A DNA stretch of 64,000 nucleotides from Paraburkholderia franconis (lineage in GTDB: Bacteria; Pseudomonadota; Gammaproteobacteria; Burkholderiales; Burkholderiaceae), in NCBI RefSeq assembly GCF_009362735.1, contig NZ_WHNP01000017.1, positions 62,001 to 126,000 of the forward strand. The letters are read 5' to 3'. Position 1 is the first letter of the stretch, and each line of letters opens with the position of its first letter. The notes beneath the pieces were generated by a model that was not told the origin of the DNA, made no database searches, and worked only from the letters and a program-made list of their open reading frames with translations. A program made the position numbers and the translations under genes. Positions 1 through 10,916 of the stretch are shown here, piece after piece.

Positions 1-1190
1 GCGTGCTCGCGGGCCCTTATTGCACTGCGCTGCTCGGCGATCTGGGCGCCGATGTGATCAAGATCGAGCCGCCCGCAGGCGACGACTATCGCGCAATCGG
101 CCCCTTCACCGAGGACGGCGAGAGCGGTCTGTTCGCCGCGATGAACCGCAACAAGCGAAGCATCGTGCTCGATCTGAAGACCGATGCGGGGCGCGAGCTT
201 GCGCGCGCGTTGTGCGCTGACGCCGATGTCGTCGTCGAGAACTTCAGGCCGGGCGTCGCGGACAAGCTTGGCATCGGTTATGCCGCGTTGAGCGATATCA
301 ATTCGTCGCTCGTGTATGCAAGCGTGTCGGGCTTCGGTCAAACGGGACCCGAGTCGCATCGCCCCGCATACGACATCATCCTGCAAGCGATGTGCGGGCT
401 CATGGACGCAACCGGCTCGCCCGATGGACCGCCGACGATGATCGGCGAATCGGTATCGGACGTCGTCAGCGGTCTCTTTGCGTCGTGGGGCGTGCTCGCG
501 GCACTGCTCGCGCGCGAGCGGAACGGCAAGGGCACGCATGTCGACGTGTCGATGTTCGATGCGACGCTCGGCCTGAGCGTCACCCTCGTCGCGCGTTATG
601 CCGCAACGGGAATCGCGCCGCGCCGCGTCGGCAACCGTCATCCGTCGTCGGCGCCGTTCGGTGTCTATCGCGCGGCGGACGGCTTCTATGTCGTCGCGGT
701 GCTGAACAACCGCTTGTTCGGCGCGTTCGCGCATGCCATCGACGCGCCGCATCTCGCGAGCGATCCGCGCTTCGCCAGCGATGCGTCGCGTTGCCATCAC
801 GAAGCCGATCTGCGCGCGACGATCGAGGCGTGGTCGGCGTCGCGCACTGTCGACCAGGTCAATCGCACGCTCGGTGACGCGGGCATTCCCGTCGCGCCGA
901 TCCGCAATCTCCAGGAAGCGTTGGAAAGCGATCACGCGGCCCATCGCGCGCTGCTGACGCAGGTGCAGCGCGAAGGCAAACACACGGCGCGCCTGCCTTC
1001 GCAGCCGGTGAAGTTTTCCGCGTACGAAGTCAAGCGCGTGTCGCCTGCGCCGGCGCTTGGCGAGCATGCCGAAGCGCTGTTGCAGCAACTCGGCTACGAC
1101 GCGGAAGACATCGCTTCGTTGCGCGAGCGCGGCGCGTTTGGCGCAGGTGCATCGAACCAGGACAGCGCATATCAAGAACGAGGAGCGTAA
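1..1190 (+). CDS. CaiB/BaiF family CoA-transferase (5' end outside window)
   Basis: Class III CoA-transferase, which moves CoA between carboxylic acids. The substrate cannot be read from sequence. The reading frame is open at the window edge; it enters at the conserved VLAGPYCTALLGDLGADVIKIE segment, which normally sits about 15-20 residues after the start, so only a short N-terminus is missing. Family landmarks seen are the NRNKRSIVLDLK region, VENFRPGV, and HVDVSMFDATLGL, whose Asp matches the catalytic Asp of formyl-CoA transferase. The stop lies 2 bp before the acyl-CoA dehydrogenase start, so the two are co-transcribed. The pairing suggests a small catabolic module that activates and then oxidises an acyl-CoA. 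Confidence 0.9.
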   Translation, partial: VLAGPYCTALLGDLGADVIKIEPPAGDDYRAIGPFTEDGESGLFAAMNRNKRSIVLDLKTDAGRELARALCADADVVVENFRPGVADKLGIGYAALSDINSSLVYASVSGFGQTGPESHRPAYDIILQAMCGLMDATGSPDGPPTMIGESVSDVVSGLFASWGVLAALLARERNGKGTHVDVSMFDATLGLSVTLVARYAATGIAPRRVGNRHPSSAPFGVYRAADGFYVVAVLNNRLFGAFAHAIDAPHLASDPRFASDASRCHHEADLRATIEAWSASRTVDQVNRTLGDAGIPVAPIRNLQEALESDHAAHRALLTQVQREGKHTARLPSQPVKFSAYEVKRVSPAPALGEHAEALLQQLGYDAEDIASLRERGAFGAGASNQDSAYQERGA

Positions 1191-1192
1191 CC

Positions 1193-2332
1193 ATGCATAA
1201 GCGGCTGGGTATCGAGGACAGCGATCTGGAGATCGCCGAAGCGATCTCGCGTTTCGCGCAAAGCGAACTTGCACCGCATGCGGCGCAAGTCGATCGCGAT
1301 GAGCTTTCGACCACGCGCAATGTCGCTCAACTTGCCGAACTCGGTGTCATGGGCATGAATCTGCCCGAGCGTTGGGGCGGCGTGGATGCGTCCGCTGTTG
1401 CGATCGTGCTGTCGCTCGTGGAGATCGCGAAGGCATGCGCATCGACGTCGTCGATGATCGGCGCGCACTATCTCGCGACGGACTCGATCCTGATCGGCGG
1501 CGACGATGCCGTGCGCGAGCGCTATCTGCCCGACGCGGCTTGTGGCCGCAAGCTCGGCGCATTCGCGTTGACGGAGCCGCGTGCCGGTTCCAATCCCGCC
1601 GACATGTCCACGCGCGCGATACGCGAGGGCGACGGCTATCGGATCACGGGCGTCAAGCACTTCATCTCGAACGCGGACGCCGCGGGCTTTATCGTCGTGT
1701 ATGCGAAGACGGATGCCGATGCGGGCACGCGCGGCATCAGCGCATTCGTGGTCGACCGCGAAACGCCGGGCGTCCACGTTGCGCCCGCTGAAAAACTGAT
1801 GGGCATACGCGGCGCGCCGGCACATGAGGTGGCGCTCGATTGCCGTGTGCCCGCCGCGAATCGCCTGGGCGCGGAGGGCAGCGGCTTTCGCACGGCGATG
1901 AAGGTGCTCGACAACAGCCGGCTCGATGTCGCCGCAACGAGCATCGGCATCGCAGAGGCGGCGCTGGCGCATGCCGTCGAATGGCTGAAGACGCGGCACG
2001 TCGGCGGCGAGCCTCTGTCGCACAAGCAAGGCCTGCAATGGTCGATCGCCGATATGACGACGCGTCTCGAAGCCGCATGGCTGCTGACGTTGCAGGCGGC
2101 GGCAAAGCGTATGGCCGGCGAGCCGTTCACGCAGCATGCGTCGATGGCGAAGCTCTACGCGTCGGAGATGGCCGCATTCGTCACCGATGCCGCGTTGCAA
2201 CTGCATGGCGGCTATGGCTTCACACGTGAGATGCCATTGGAGCGGCTCGTGCGCGATGCGCGCATTCTGCGCATCTACGAGGGTTCGTCGGAGATACAGC
2301 GAACGGTGATTGCACGTTCGGTTTTGGCGTGA
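1193..2332 (+). CDS. Acyl-CoA dehydrogenase
   Basis: FAD-dependent acyl-CoA dehydrogenase of 379 residues, the usual family length. It would oxidise an acyl-CoA to the 2,3-enoyl-CoA and pass electrons to ETF. Landmarks are FALTEPRAGSNPADM (FAD/substrate loop), ITGVKHFISNA, the QLHGGYGFTREMP segment, and RILRIYEGSSEIQ near the C-terminus, whose Glu is the family catalytic base. The ATG is preceded by GAGGAG at 7-nt spacing, inside the end of the CoA-transferase gene, supporting translational coupling. Chain-length or branched-chain specificity is not determinable. Short 5' extensions are not needed. Confidence 0.93.
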   Translation: MHKRLGIEDSDLEIAEAISRFAQSELAPHAAQVDRDELSTTRNVAQLAELGVMGMNLPERWGGVDASAVAIVLSLVEIAKACASTSSMIGAHYLATDSILIGGDDAVRERYLPDAACGRKLGAFALTEPRAGSNPADMSTRAIREGDGYRITGVKHFISNADAAGFIVVYAKTDADAGTRGISAFVVDRETPGVHVAPAEKLMGIRGAPAHEVALDCRVPAANRLGAEGSGFRTAMKVLDNSRLDVAATSIGIAEAALAHAVEWLKTRHVGGEPLSHKQGLQWSIADMTTRLEAAWLLTLQAAAKRMAGEPFTQHASMAKLYASEMAAFVTDAALQLHGGYGFTREMPLERLVRDARILRIYEGSSEIQRTVIARSVLA

Positions 2333-2510
2333 ACGATTCGAAGCACTTACTTATTGCCTGGACGCAACAGAACTGAACGCGGCTTGTGTTGCGCGAATAA
2401 TTGTCTATGCTGATTTGAAATGCGCGCACCGCGAAGCAGAGATCCGATGGCCTTGCGCTGTCCTGAACATCTGCTGGAGCGCAGGATAATTTCTAACTCG
2501 TCAATCATCC

Positions 2511-5500
2511 ATGTGCCGCACGCGTTTGCCGCTTCATCTGTTGTGGCGCGCGGTTCCCTCAGCGCTCAGCTTCGTCTGCGCGCTGCGCTATGACGCCGCG
2601 TTTGCCGCATGCGACAACACGGCGCCAGCATCGGGCGAAACCGCGACGTGTAGCTCCGCGTCTCCGAACCCTTCGACGACGCCGGTCGTGACTTTGCCCG
2701 GCAGTGTCAACGTAACGGTGAACGTGCAGGCTGGCGCCGAACTCGACGTCAGCGCGGGCAATGCCGTCCTCGTGCGCGACGCGAGCACGGTGACGAATCT
2801 CGGCACGCTGAACGTGCTGGCCAACGACTTCGATGGCATCTCCGCGCAAGGCGCGGGTGCAGGGCGCAACGTGCTCGTCAATCGCGGCATGATCTCGACG
2901 ATTAGCCCGCTATCGGAAGGCATGTTCAACAGCGCAGCCGCCGTGACGATGCTGAACGACACGACGGGTGTCATCCATACGGGCGGCAACAACGCCGTCG
3001 GCATGCACGACTTTCTGAGCCCGGGCGGCGGAACGCTGACCAACAACGGGCAGATATCGACGACAGGCGACGGCTCGCACGGCATGGCCGCGCTCACGCA
3101 CGACGACACGCTGACCAACAACGGCGCGATCACGACGAGCGGCCCCAACGCGCACGGCATCTTCGCGAACGGCGGCGCAGTGGGTTCGCCGGGCAACAAC
3201 ACGATCACGAACGGCGGCACGATCACGGTATCGGGCGAGAACGCGCACGGTATTGTTTCGCTGGAGTCAGCGCCCGGTGCCATCACCAACAGAGGTTCGA
3301 TCGCGGCGAGCGGCGGGGGCGGCCTCGGCGCGTTCATCGTCGGCAGCGTGACGTTCAACAACGAGGCAGGCGCCAGCGTGATCAGCCGACAGGCGAACGG
3401 CATCATCGCGAATGGCGGCGGCACGTTCATCAACGCGGGCACGATCGAGGCGCTAAGCGACGGCATCACGCTCGGCGGCGCGGCGACTGTCACGAACACG
3501 GGGTCCATTGCGAGCACTGGGAGCGCCGCGATCCTGTCGCACGGCACTGGCGCGATAACCGTCGTCAACGCCGGCAGTCTCAGCGGCTTGCGGGCCGTCG
3601 GTACCGATGCGGGCAACGACGTATTCACGATGACGGCAGGCTCGACGACGGGCGCCGTCGATCTCGGCGATGGCGACAATGCCGCGACGATCAGTGGTGG
3701 CGCGGTCGGCCAGGGAATCACGACGGGCGGCGGCGCGGATACGTTCGTCTGGTCGGGCGGCACGATCGCGGGTGCCGTGACGCTCAGCGCGGGCAACGAT
3801 ACAGCTACGCTGCAGGGAGTCACCGACAGCAACCTGGCGACACTCACTTCGCTCGATGGCGGACCGGGCAATGACGCGTTGACGCTGTCGAACGCACGGC
3901 TCGGTGGGTCGCCGAGATTCGTCGACTGGGAGACTGTGAATCTCACGAACGCGAGTCAACTGACGCTCGACAAGAGCGGTCTCACGCTCGGCGACAGCGG
4001 CACGGCCACGGGCACGCTGAACATTGATTCGACGAGTACGCTGTTCGCTGGCGGGCTCGGTGATCCGCCCATTTCTCCGGCGGTAGCGGGACAACTCGTC
4101 ACCGTCAACAATGCCGGTACGATCGACCTGACCAACGGCGGATCGAGCACAAGCGATACGCTTGTGATCAACGGTAACTATGTCGGTATGAAGGGACGGC
4201 TGCTGTTGCAAAGCCTGCTAGGCAGCGACGGTTCGCCGGCAGACAGGCTCGTCATCTCCCAAGGCACAGCGACAGGAAGCACGACGATCGGCGTGACGAA
4301 TGTCGGCGGAGGCGGCGGCGCGACGAACGCGAATGGCATTCTCCTCGTTCAGGCGATCAACGGCGGAACGACGGCGGCAAGCGCATTCACGTTGGCGTCG
4401 CCGCTGATGGCGGGCGCGTACGTCTACTATCTGTTCAAGGGCGGTGTGGATGCGGGTACCGCGGACAACTGGTATCTGCGGTCGAGTGTTGCCGCGCCTG
4501 CGCCGACATCAGCACCAGCACCTACGCCTACGCCTACGCCGACTCCTTCTCCGCAGCCGGCGCCAATGCCCGCCGTCGGCACGCCGCCCTTGCCGCCGTC
4601 ACCGCCGCCCGGCTCGCCGCCGATTCCGCTCTATCGGATGGAAGCGCCTGTCTATGCCGCCGTTCCCGTCGTCGCGCGAGCGCTCGGCGTCGAACAGATG
4701 GGCACTTTTCATGAACGGCAAGGCGCGCAGATGCTGTTGAACGAGACGGGCAGGCTGTCCGCGGCGTGGGTGCGCGCATGGGGCGAGCATGCGGAAGTGA
4801 CGAGCGGCGGCACAGTCGAGCCCGCGTTCAGCGGCACGATCGGCGGCGTGCAGGCCGGTCATGACCTGTACGCGGACGGCACGCCCAACGGCCATCGCAA
4901 TCACTACGGCGTGTTCTTTTCTTTCGTGCGCGCGACGGGCGACGTCAATGGTTTCGCGCTGGGCTTCCCCGATTTCGCGGCCGGGCATCTGTCGATCAAC
5001 TCGACGGGAGCGGGCGCGTACTGGACGCATATCGGGCCGGGCGGCTGGTACACGGATGCCGTGATCGTCGGCAGCTCATTGTCGGTATCGCCGTCGTCGA
5101 ACGAGGGCATTTCGGCATCGACGAACGGCTATGAAATCGGGGCTTCGATCGAAGGCGGCTTTCCGGTTCCGTTGACCGCGAGCCTGAGCGTCGAGCCGCA
5201 GATCCAGTTGATCGTGCAGCACGTTGGCATCGACGATCTCAACGACGGCGTATCGAGTGTGTCGTTTCATGCCGCGAACAGCGTTGTCGGGCGGATCGGT
5301 GCGCGCGTGCAAGGACAGGTCGAGCAGGGAGGCAATGCGTTCCAGCCCTTCGCGACTGTGAACCTGTGGCGCAACTTCGGCGGCACCGATTACGCGACGC
5401 TGGGTCCGACGGCGCTTTCCGTCAGCGATGCGGCGACTGCGCTGCAATTCGATATCGGCGTGGTTGCGAAGGCAAGCAGGCGCGCGAGCGCATTCGCGAG

Positions 5501-5579
5501 GGTCGCGTACACGATGAATGTGAACGGATCACATCGGAGTGTCGTGGGCGGGAACGTAGGCGTGAGGTGGAGCTGGTGA
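2511..5579 (+). CDS. Autotransporter with beta-helix passenger and C-terminal beta-barrel
   Basis: Type Va secreted protein of 1022 residues. Residues 1-32 look like a signal peptide ending DAAFA-ACD. The passenger (about 35-660) is Gly/Asn/Thr-rich with many imperfect repeats of the form TNNGxIxTxG and NAHGI, typical of a right-handed beta-helix. A Pro-rich linker of alternating PT/PA lies at about 662-705. The remaining 310 residues form an autotransporter barrel ending in an aromatic residue (GVRWSW), the usual BAM-recognition end. No protease, lipase or RGD motif is apparent, so an adhesin or biofilm role is the default inference. No clear Shine-Dalgarno precedes the chosen ATG, but this start gives a sensible signal peptide. 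It is a single-gene unit with its own terminator. Confidence 0.85.
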   Translation: MCRTRLPLHLLWRAVPSALSFVCALRYDAAFAACDNTAPASGETATCSSASPNPSTTPVVTLPGSVNVTVNVQAGAELDVSAGNAVLVRDASTVTNLGTLNVLANDFDGISAQGAGAGRNVLVNRGMISTISPLSEGMFNSAAAVTMLNDTTGVIHTGGNNAVGMHDFLSPGGGTLTNNGQISTTGDGSHGMAALTHDDTLTNNGAITTSGPNAHGIFANGGAVGSPGNNTITNGGTITVSGENAHGIVSLESAPGAITNRGSIAASGGGGLGAFIVGSVTFNNEAGASVISRQANGIIANGGGTFINAGTIEALSDGITLGGAATVTNTGSIASTGSAAILSHGTGAITVVNAGSLSGLRAVGTDAGNDVFTMTAGSTTGAVDLGDGDNAATISGGAVGQGITTGGGADTFVWSGGTIAGAVTLSAGNDTATLQGVTDSNLATLTSLDGGPGNDALTLSNARLGGSPRFVDWETVNLTNASQLTLDKSGLTLGDSGTATGTLNIDSTSTLFAGGLGDPPISPAVAGQLVTVNNAGTIDLTNGGSSTSDTLVINGNYVGMKGRLLLQSLLGSDGSPADRLVISQGTATGSTTIGVTNVGGGGGATNANGILLVQAINGGTTAASAFTLASPLMAGAYVYYLFKGGVDAGTADNWYLRSSVAAPAPTSAPAPTPTPTPTPSPQPAPMPAVGTPPLPPSPPPGSPPIPLYRMEAPVYAAVPVVARALGVEQMGTFHERQGAQMLLNETGRLSAAWVRAWGEHAEVTSGGTVEPAFSGTIGGVQAGHDLYADGTPNGHRNHYGVFFSFVRATGDVNGFALGFPDFAAGHLSINSTGAGAYWTHIGPGGWYTDAVIVGSSLSVSPSSNEGISASTNGYEIGASIEGGFPVPLTASLSVEPQIQLIVQHVGIDDLNDGVSSVSFHAANSVVGRIGARVQGQVEQGGNAFQPFATVNLWRNFGGTDYATLGPTALSVSDAATALQFDIGVVAKASRRASAFARVAYTMNVNGSHRSVVGGNVGVRWSW

Positions 5580-5611
5580 TTCGAGCTGTTGATTCGATCC
5601 GGCAGAAAAGC

Positions 5612-5642
5612 AAAAAGCCCAGTCGCGAGGACTGGGCTTTTT
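5612..5642. terminator. Bidirectional rho-independent terminator
   Basis: A 13-bp perfect stem (AAAAAGCCCAGTC with GACTGGGCTTTTT) around the 5-nt loop GCGAG, with A/T tracts on both sides. It lies 33 bp after the autotransporter stop and just past the 3' end of the minus-strand tRNA, so it can serve both. Confidence 0.9.
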
Positions 5643-5654
5643 GATTGAATCTGC

Positions 5655-5730
5655 TGGTGCCGGAAAGAGGAATCGAACCCCCGACCTTCGCATTACGAAT
5701 GCGCTGCTCTACCGTCTGAGCTATTCCGGC
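5655..5730 (-). tRNA. tRNA-Thr (anticodon CGU)
   Basis: Reading the minus strand gives a complete 76-nt cloverleaf. The acceptor stem is GCCGGAA/TTCCGGC, the D-arm GCTC/GAGC, the anticodon loop TTCGTAA with anticodon CGT, and the T-arm contains GGTTCGATT. The 3' CCA is encoded. The anticodon arm is identical to the E. coli threonine tRNA reading ACG, including its odd 27:43 mismatch. Confidence 0.95.
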
Positions 5731-5813
5731 GCCGTTGTTACTTCCGTTTTGGACGTCAGCAACGAAGAAGCAAGATTATAGGGTGCCGTTTATCCAGTTG
5801 GCAAGTGCTTTCT

Positions 5814-6830
<1,017 letters not shown>

Positions 6831-7162
6831 TGCTGTACTCCGGAGAGGCTTGGGAATACCTGGATTTTAACCTTTCGATGTGCGGGTTCCGTGACTTTAT
6901 GAACTGTCCGGATCTGAGGGCGCATAGCCGCCTGCTTTCGATCCGTTGGATGTGCGGCAGATCGACAGCGCGGCTATCGCGAGGATGGCGTGCCGGAATG
7001 CGCGTCGCGGGCGGCTCATTGCCATCTTGATGTTGAAGCAAGTTAATGAAAAATCGAAGAAAGGTCGATTTGAGCGAGGCGTGCGCCGTGCCGGATACAA
7101 AACCACCTGGCCGAATGGGCCAATGCAGTTCGAGATCGGCGATTCAAGGTGAGCGGACGAAA
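6831..7162. other. Intergenic region upstream of fbp, no gene seen
   Basis: About 330 bp between the fbp start and the pepN terminator. Short open frames here have no convincing start, no protein-like composition and no recognisable product. It presumably holds the fbp promoter on the minus strand, but no strong -35/-10 pair was identified. Confidence 0.5.
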
Positions 7163-7188
7163 AAAAGCCGGCACGTGTGCCGGCTTTT
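7163..7188 (-). terminator. Rho-independent terminator of pepN
   Basis: Palindrome AAAAGCCGGCAC-GT-GTGCCGGCTTTT flanked on the minus-strand 3' side by a further T run, 46 bp past the pepN stop. Confidence 0.88.
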
Positions 7189-7233
7189 GACTGCCGCGAA
7201 TACCTGAAGACAGGCTAAAGAATCAGGCCAAAG

Positions 7234-9936
7234 CTAGGCCAAAGCTTTCTCGACGATCTCGCGCACGTCGCGCGACTTCGCCTGAGCCGCGACCTTCTCC
7301 AGCGCCGCGCGCATCTGCTCGCGCAGCGCGGGCGTGAAGCGCCGCCACAGCTCCAGCGCACGCGCGAGACGGGCCGCGACCTGCGGATTGAGCGCATCGA
7401 GCGCGATGACCTGTTCGGACCAGAACGTGTAGCCCGAGCCGTCTTCCGCGTGGAATTGCGCCGGGTTCGCCGAGCAGAAGCTGAAGATCAGCGAGCGCGC
7501 GCGGTTCGGGTTCTTCAGGTTGAATGCGGGGTGCATCATCAGCTTGCGCACGATGTCGATCACGGGGCGCTGTTTCGTGCCGCGCTGCATCGCTTGCAGC
7601 GCGAACCATTTGTCGATGACGAGCGGCTCGTTCTCGAAGCGGCGATAGAAGTCGTCGAGTGCGTCGGCGGCGGCCGTGCCGCCGTTCGATGCAGCGGCCG
7701 TCAGCAAAGCCGCTAGCGCCGACGCGCGATCCGTCATGTTGTCCGCCGCGTCGTACTGCGCCTTCGCGAGACGCACGGCATCGGCGGGATCGTCGAGTTC
7801 GGCGAGATAGGCGAGCGCCAGATTTTTCAGCGCGCGATGGCCGCCCGCTTTCGGCGTGGGCTCATACGCTCCCGGCGTCCGATGCCGTTCGTAGATGGCG
7901 AGCCAGTCGCCCTTGAGCGCCGACGCGAGACGCTTGCGCACGTACTGCCGCGCGCTATGCACGGCGGCCGGGTTCGACTCGTCCATCTGCTCGGCGAGAT
8001 ACGCCTCCGACGGCAGCATCAGCGCGAGTTCGCGGAACGCCGGCGACAAGGTCTCGTCGTTCAGCACGCGGGCGAACGCGGCGACGACGGTATCGTCGAG
8101 TTCCGGTGTCTTGCCCGTTGCCGCGCGCTCGGCGAGCGTCAGCAGCTCGCGCGTCGCGAGGCGCTGGCCGGCCTCCCAGCGATTGAACGGATCGCTGTCA
8201 TGCGCAAGCAGGAACGCGAGTTCATCGGCTGTGTAGTCGTATTCGACGACGACGGGCGCCGAGAAATTGCGCAGCAGCGACGGCAGCGGCTTTTCGGCGA
8301 CATCGACGAACGTGAAGGTCTGCTCGGTCTCGGTGAATTCGAGCACGCGCGTCGTTCGCGGCGAAGCCGATGCTTCGCCTTCGAGGCGCAGCGGCAAGTC
8401 CGTGCCGTCCGCGCCGATCAGGCCGATCGCGAACGGAATCAGCAGCGGGCCTTTCTGCGTTTCACGCGCGGCCGGCGACGCGTCGCCGAAGCCTTGCCTG
8501 AGCTTCACGGTGTAGCGCTTTTGCGCGGCGTCGTAGTTCGTTGCGACCGTGATGCGCGGCGTACCCGCCTGGCTGTACCAGCGCTCGAACTGCGCGAGGT
8601 CGCGGCCATTCGCGTCGGCCATCGCGTGACGGAAGTCGTCGCACGTCACCGCATGGCCATCGTGGCGCTTGAAGTACAGATCCATGCCGCGCCGGAAGCC
8701 TTCGCGTCCGAATAGCGTCTGATACATCCGCACGACTTCCGATCCTTTCTCATAGACGGTCATCGTGTAGAAGTTGTTGATCTCGACGTAGCTTTCCGGC
8801 CGGACGGGATGAGCCATTGGGCCGGCATCTTCGGCGAACTGCATCTGACGCAGCACGCGCACGTCCTCGATGCGCTTGGTCGCGCGCGCTGCCTGATCCT
8901 GGCCGGAGCTGCCGCCGCTTGCCATATCCGCGGAAAACTCCTGGTCGCGGAATACGGTCAGCCCTTCTTTCAGACTCAACTGAAACCAGTCGCGGCACGT
9001 GACGCGATTGCCCGTCCAGTTATGGAAGTATTCGTGACCGACGACGGCTTCGATATTCGAAAAGTCCGTATCGGTCGCGGTTTCGGGATTCGCCAGCACG
9101 TACTTCGTGTTGAAGATATTGAGGCCCTTGTTTTCCATCGCGCCCATGTTGAAGTCGCTCACGGCGACGATCATGAAGCGGTCCAGATCGAGTTCGAGCC
9201 CGAAGCGCTCTTCGTCCCAGCGGATCGAGTGGATCAGCGAATCCATCGCGTGACGGGTCTTGTCGAGATCGTGCGCCTCGACCCACACCTGCAGCAGCTT
9301 TTCCTTGCCGGAACTCGTCTTCACGCGTTCTTCGAGCGCGACGAGCTTGCCCGCGACGAGCGCGAACAGATAGCTCGGCTTCCTGAACGGGTCCTCCCAG
9401 CGCGCGAAGTGGCGGCCGTCTGGCAGATCGCCCTGTTCGAGCAGATTGCCGTTGGACAGCAGCACTGGGTACGTGGCCTTGTCGGCGCGCATCGTCACCG
9501 TGTAGGTGGCCATCACGTCCGGGCGGTCGAGGAACCAGGTGATGCGCCGGAAGCCTTCCGCTTCGCACTGCGTGAAGAAGTTGCCGCTCGATACGTAGAG
9601 GCCCGAGAGCGTCGTGTTCGCAGCGGGATTGCAGATGCCCGTCACCGTCAGCTCGAACGAATCGGGCACGTTGTCGACGGTCAGGCCATGTTCGTGCGCA
9701 TGCACGCCTGCATAAGGCTTGCCGTCGAGCAACGCCTCGACGAACTCCAGTTGCTCGCCGATCAGCTCGAGATGCGTGGCGCGCACGGCATCGGGATTGC
9801 GGCGGATGCGCATCGTATTCCTGACGACGGTGCGTTCGGGCACGAGATCGAATTCGAGTGCAACGGTATCGATGAGAAAGGCGGGCGGCGCGTATTCGGC
9901 GCGGCGGATCACTTGAGGCGTTTCGGTATCGGCCAT
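7234..9936 (-). CDS. pepN: Aminopeptidase N (M1 family)
   Basis: Zinc metallo-aminopeptidase of 900 residues that removes N-terminal amino acids from peptides in the cytosol. The exopeptidase motif GAMENKGLNIFNT and the zinc site HEYFHNWTGN followed by the downstream Glu in LKEGLTVFRDQEFS are intact. The C-terminal helical domain is full length. The frame stays open far upstream, to about 10551, but the conserved protein begins at MADTETPQVIRRAEY, so the start is placed at 9936; the upstream extension has no family similarity and would overlap the divergent lipoprotein gene. It is followed by its own terminator. Divergent promoters must lie between 9937 and 10116. Confidence 0.95.
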   Translation of the reverse strand: MADTETPQVIRRAEYAPPAFLIDTVALEFDLVPERTVVRNTMRIRRNPDAVRATHLELIGEQLEFVEALLDGKPYAGVHAHEHGLTVDNVPDSFELTVTGICNPAANTTLSGLYVSSGNFFTQCEAEGFRRITWFLDRPDVMATYTVTMRADKATYPVLLSNGNLLEQGDLPDGRHFARWEDPFRKPSYLFALVAGKLVALEERVKTSSGKEKLLQVWVEAHDLDKTRHAMDSLIHSIRWDEERFGLELDLDRFMIVAVSDFNMGAMENKGLNIFNTKYVLANPETATDTDFSNIEAVVGHEYFHNWTGNRVTCRDWFQLSLKEGLTVFRDQEFSADMASGGSSGQDQAARATKRIEDVRVLRQMQFAEDAGPMAHPVRPESYVEINNFYTMTVYEKGSEVVRMYQTLFGREGFRRGMDLYFKRHDGHAVTCDDFRHAMADANGRDLAQFERWYSQAGTPRITVATNYDAAQKRYTVKLRQGFGDASPAARETQKGPLLIPFAIGLIGADGTDLPLRLEGEASASPRTTRVLEFTETEQTFTFVDVAEKPLPSLLRNFSAPVVVEYDYTADELAFLLAHDSDPFNRWEAGQRLATRELLTLAERAATGKTPELDDTVVAAFARVLNDETLSPAFRELALMLPSEAYLAEQMDESNPAAVHSARQYVRKRLASALKGDWLAIYERHRTPGAYEPTPKAGGHRALKNLALAYLAELDDPADAVRLAKAQYDAADNMTDRASALAALLTAAASNGGTAAADALDDFYRRFENEPLVIDKWFALQAMQRGTKQRPVIDIVRKLMMHPAFNLKNPNRARSLIFSFCSANPAQFHAEDGSGYTFWSEQVIALDALNPQVAARLARALELWRRFTPALREQMRAALEKVAAQAKSRDVREIVEKALA

Positions 9937-10116
9937 GGTGTCGTGACGGAAGAAAGCTCGAAGCCGGCGAGCGTCGTGCGCAGGCCGGGCGGGTCGGACC
10001 ATTGTACAAAGCCTCGGCCGATCGTGCGGACAGAACTTTTTACCGGCCGTATGAGTCAGCGTATTATCGGGCCGCTCGCGCGGCAGACGCGGGCGACGAT
10101 ACCAACGAGGTAGACC

Positions 10117-10812
10117 ATGAAGCTCGACCGATTGACCCGCCATGCGGCACTCGTGCTGGCGGCGCTCGCTACGCTGCTGGCGGGCTGCACGACCTACGTC
10201 ACGACGCAGGTGACGGCCTTTTCCGACTGGAACGGCAGCGACGCGACGCGCACTTACGCATTCACGCGCGCGCCGGAGCAGAAGAACAATCTCGAACAGG
10301 CCACGTACGAACAGGTCGTCGCGAACGAACTCGCGTTGCATGCGTTCCGGCAAGCCGATGCGCGCGACGCGCGCTATCTGGTGGCGCTCGCCTGGGGCAT
10401 GCGCTCCGATACCGTGACGGTCGCGCAGCCCGTCTACTATTACAACCCGTGGCCGGGGCCGTACTACTGGGGGCGGCCGTTCGATCCGTGGGGTCCGTGG
10501 GGTCCGTTTCCGCCGACGTACGTGAACCAGAGCTATCCCGTATACACGCACCTGCTGGGCATTCGCATCACGGAGCGCGCGTCGGGCAAGGAGGTCTATA
10601 ACGTGACGGCGCGCAACACGGACGAGCAGTCGTCATTGTTCGCCGCGATGCCTTTTCTCGCGCGCAGCGCGATGTCCGATTTCCCGTTGAGCAACGGCGC
10701 GGTGCGGACGGTGAAGATTCCGCTGAACGGGAAAGACGGCGCGTCGAATGAGGTCGCGGCGGGCGGCGCGGCGGCGCCCGTCCCGGCGTCCGGCGCGAAG
10801 ACGGTCGAGTAG
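10117..10812 (+). CDS. DUF4136 domain lipoprotein
   Basis: A 231-residue predicted lipoprotein. The N-terminus is a type II signal peptide with lipobox LLAGC (Cys near residue 24). The body carries the DUF4136-like pattern: an early WNGSDATRTYAFTR strand, YEQVVANELALHAFR, then LVALAWGMR. An unusual aromatic/proline insert rich in YY, WP and WGP lies at about 108-135. The C-terminus is a low-complexity Ala/Gly tail. GAGG 6 nt before the ATG fixes the start. Envelope function is unknown. It is monocistronic, ending at a bidirectional terminator shared with the convergent Mn exporter. Confidence 0.8.
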   Translation: MKLDRLTRHAALVLAALATLLAGCTTYVTTQVTAFSDWNGSDATRTYAFTRAPEQKNNLEQATYEQVVANELALHAFRQADARDARYLVALAWGMRSDTVTVAQPVYYYNPWPGPYYWGRPFDPWGPWGPFPPTYVNQSYPVYTHLLGIRITERASGKEVYNVTARNTDEQSSLFAAMPFLARSAMSDFPLSNGAVRTVKIPLNGKDGASNEVAAGGAAAPVPASGAKTVE

Positions 10813-10845
10813 GTGACGAAGCCCGTCATGCGTTTGCGCGCGAAG

Positions 10846-10879
10846 AAAAGCCGCATCGTGTCAGCGATGCGGCTTTTTT
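10846..10879. terminator. Bidirectional terminator between convergent genes
   Basis: Stem AAAAGCCGCATCG / CGATGCGGCTTTTTT with loop TGTCAG, located between the lipoprotein stop and the stop of the minus-strand GDT1-type gene. T-rich on the plus side and A-rich on the other. Confidence 0.88.
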
Positions 10880-10916
10880 GTTCACAGACGCCGCGCACTC
10901 AATGCGACCCGCATCG

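Noticed and set aside
2588..3946. 452-residue frame antisense to the autotransporter passenger
   Set aside because: Its Pro/Val/Ser pattern is the reverse complement of the Gly/Asn/Thr repeats; no independent evidence.
9937..10551. N-terminal extension of pepN by 205 codons
   Set aside because: Overlaps the divergent lipoprotein gene and lacks M1-peptidase sequence; the conserved start is at 9936.
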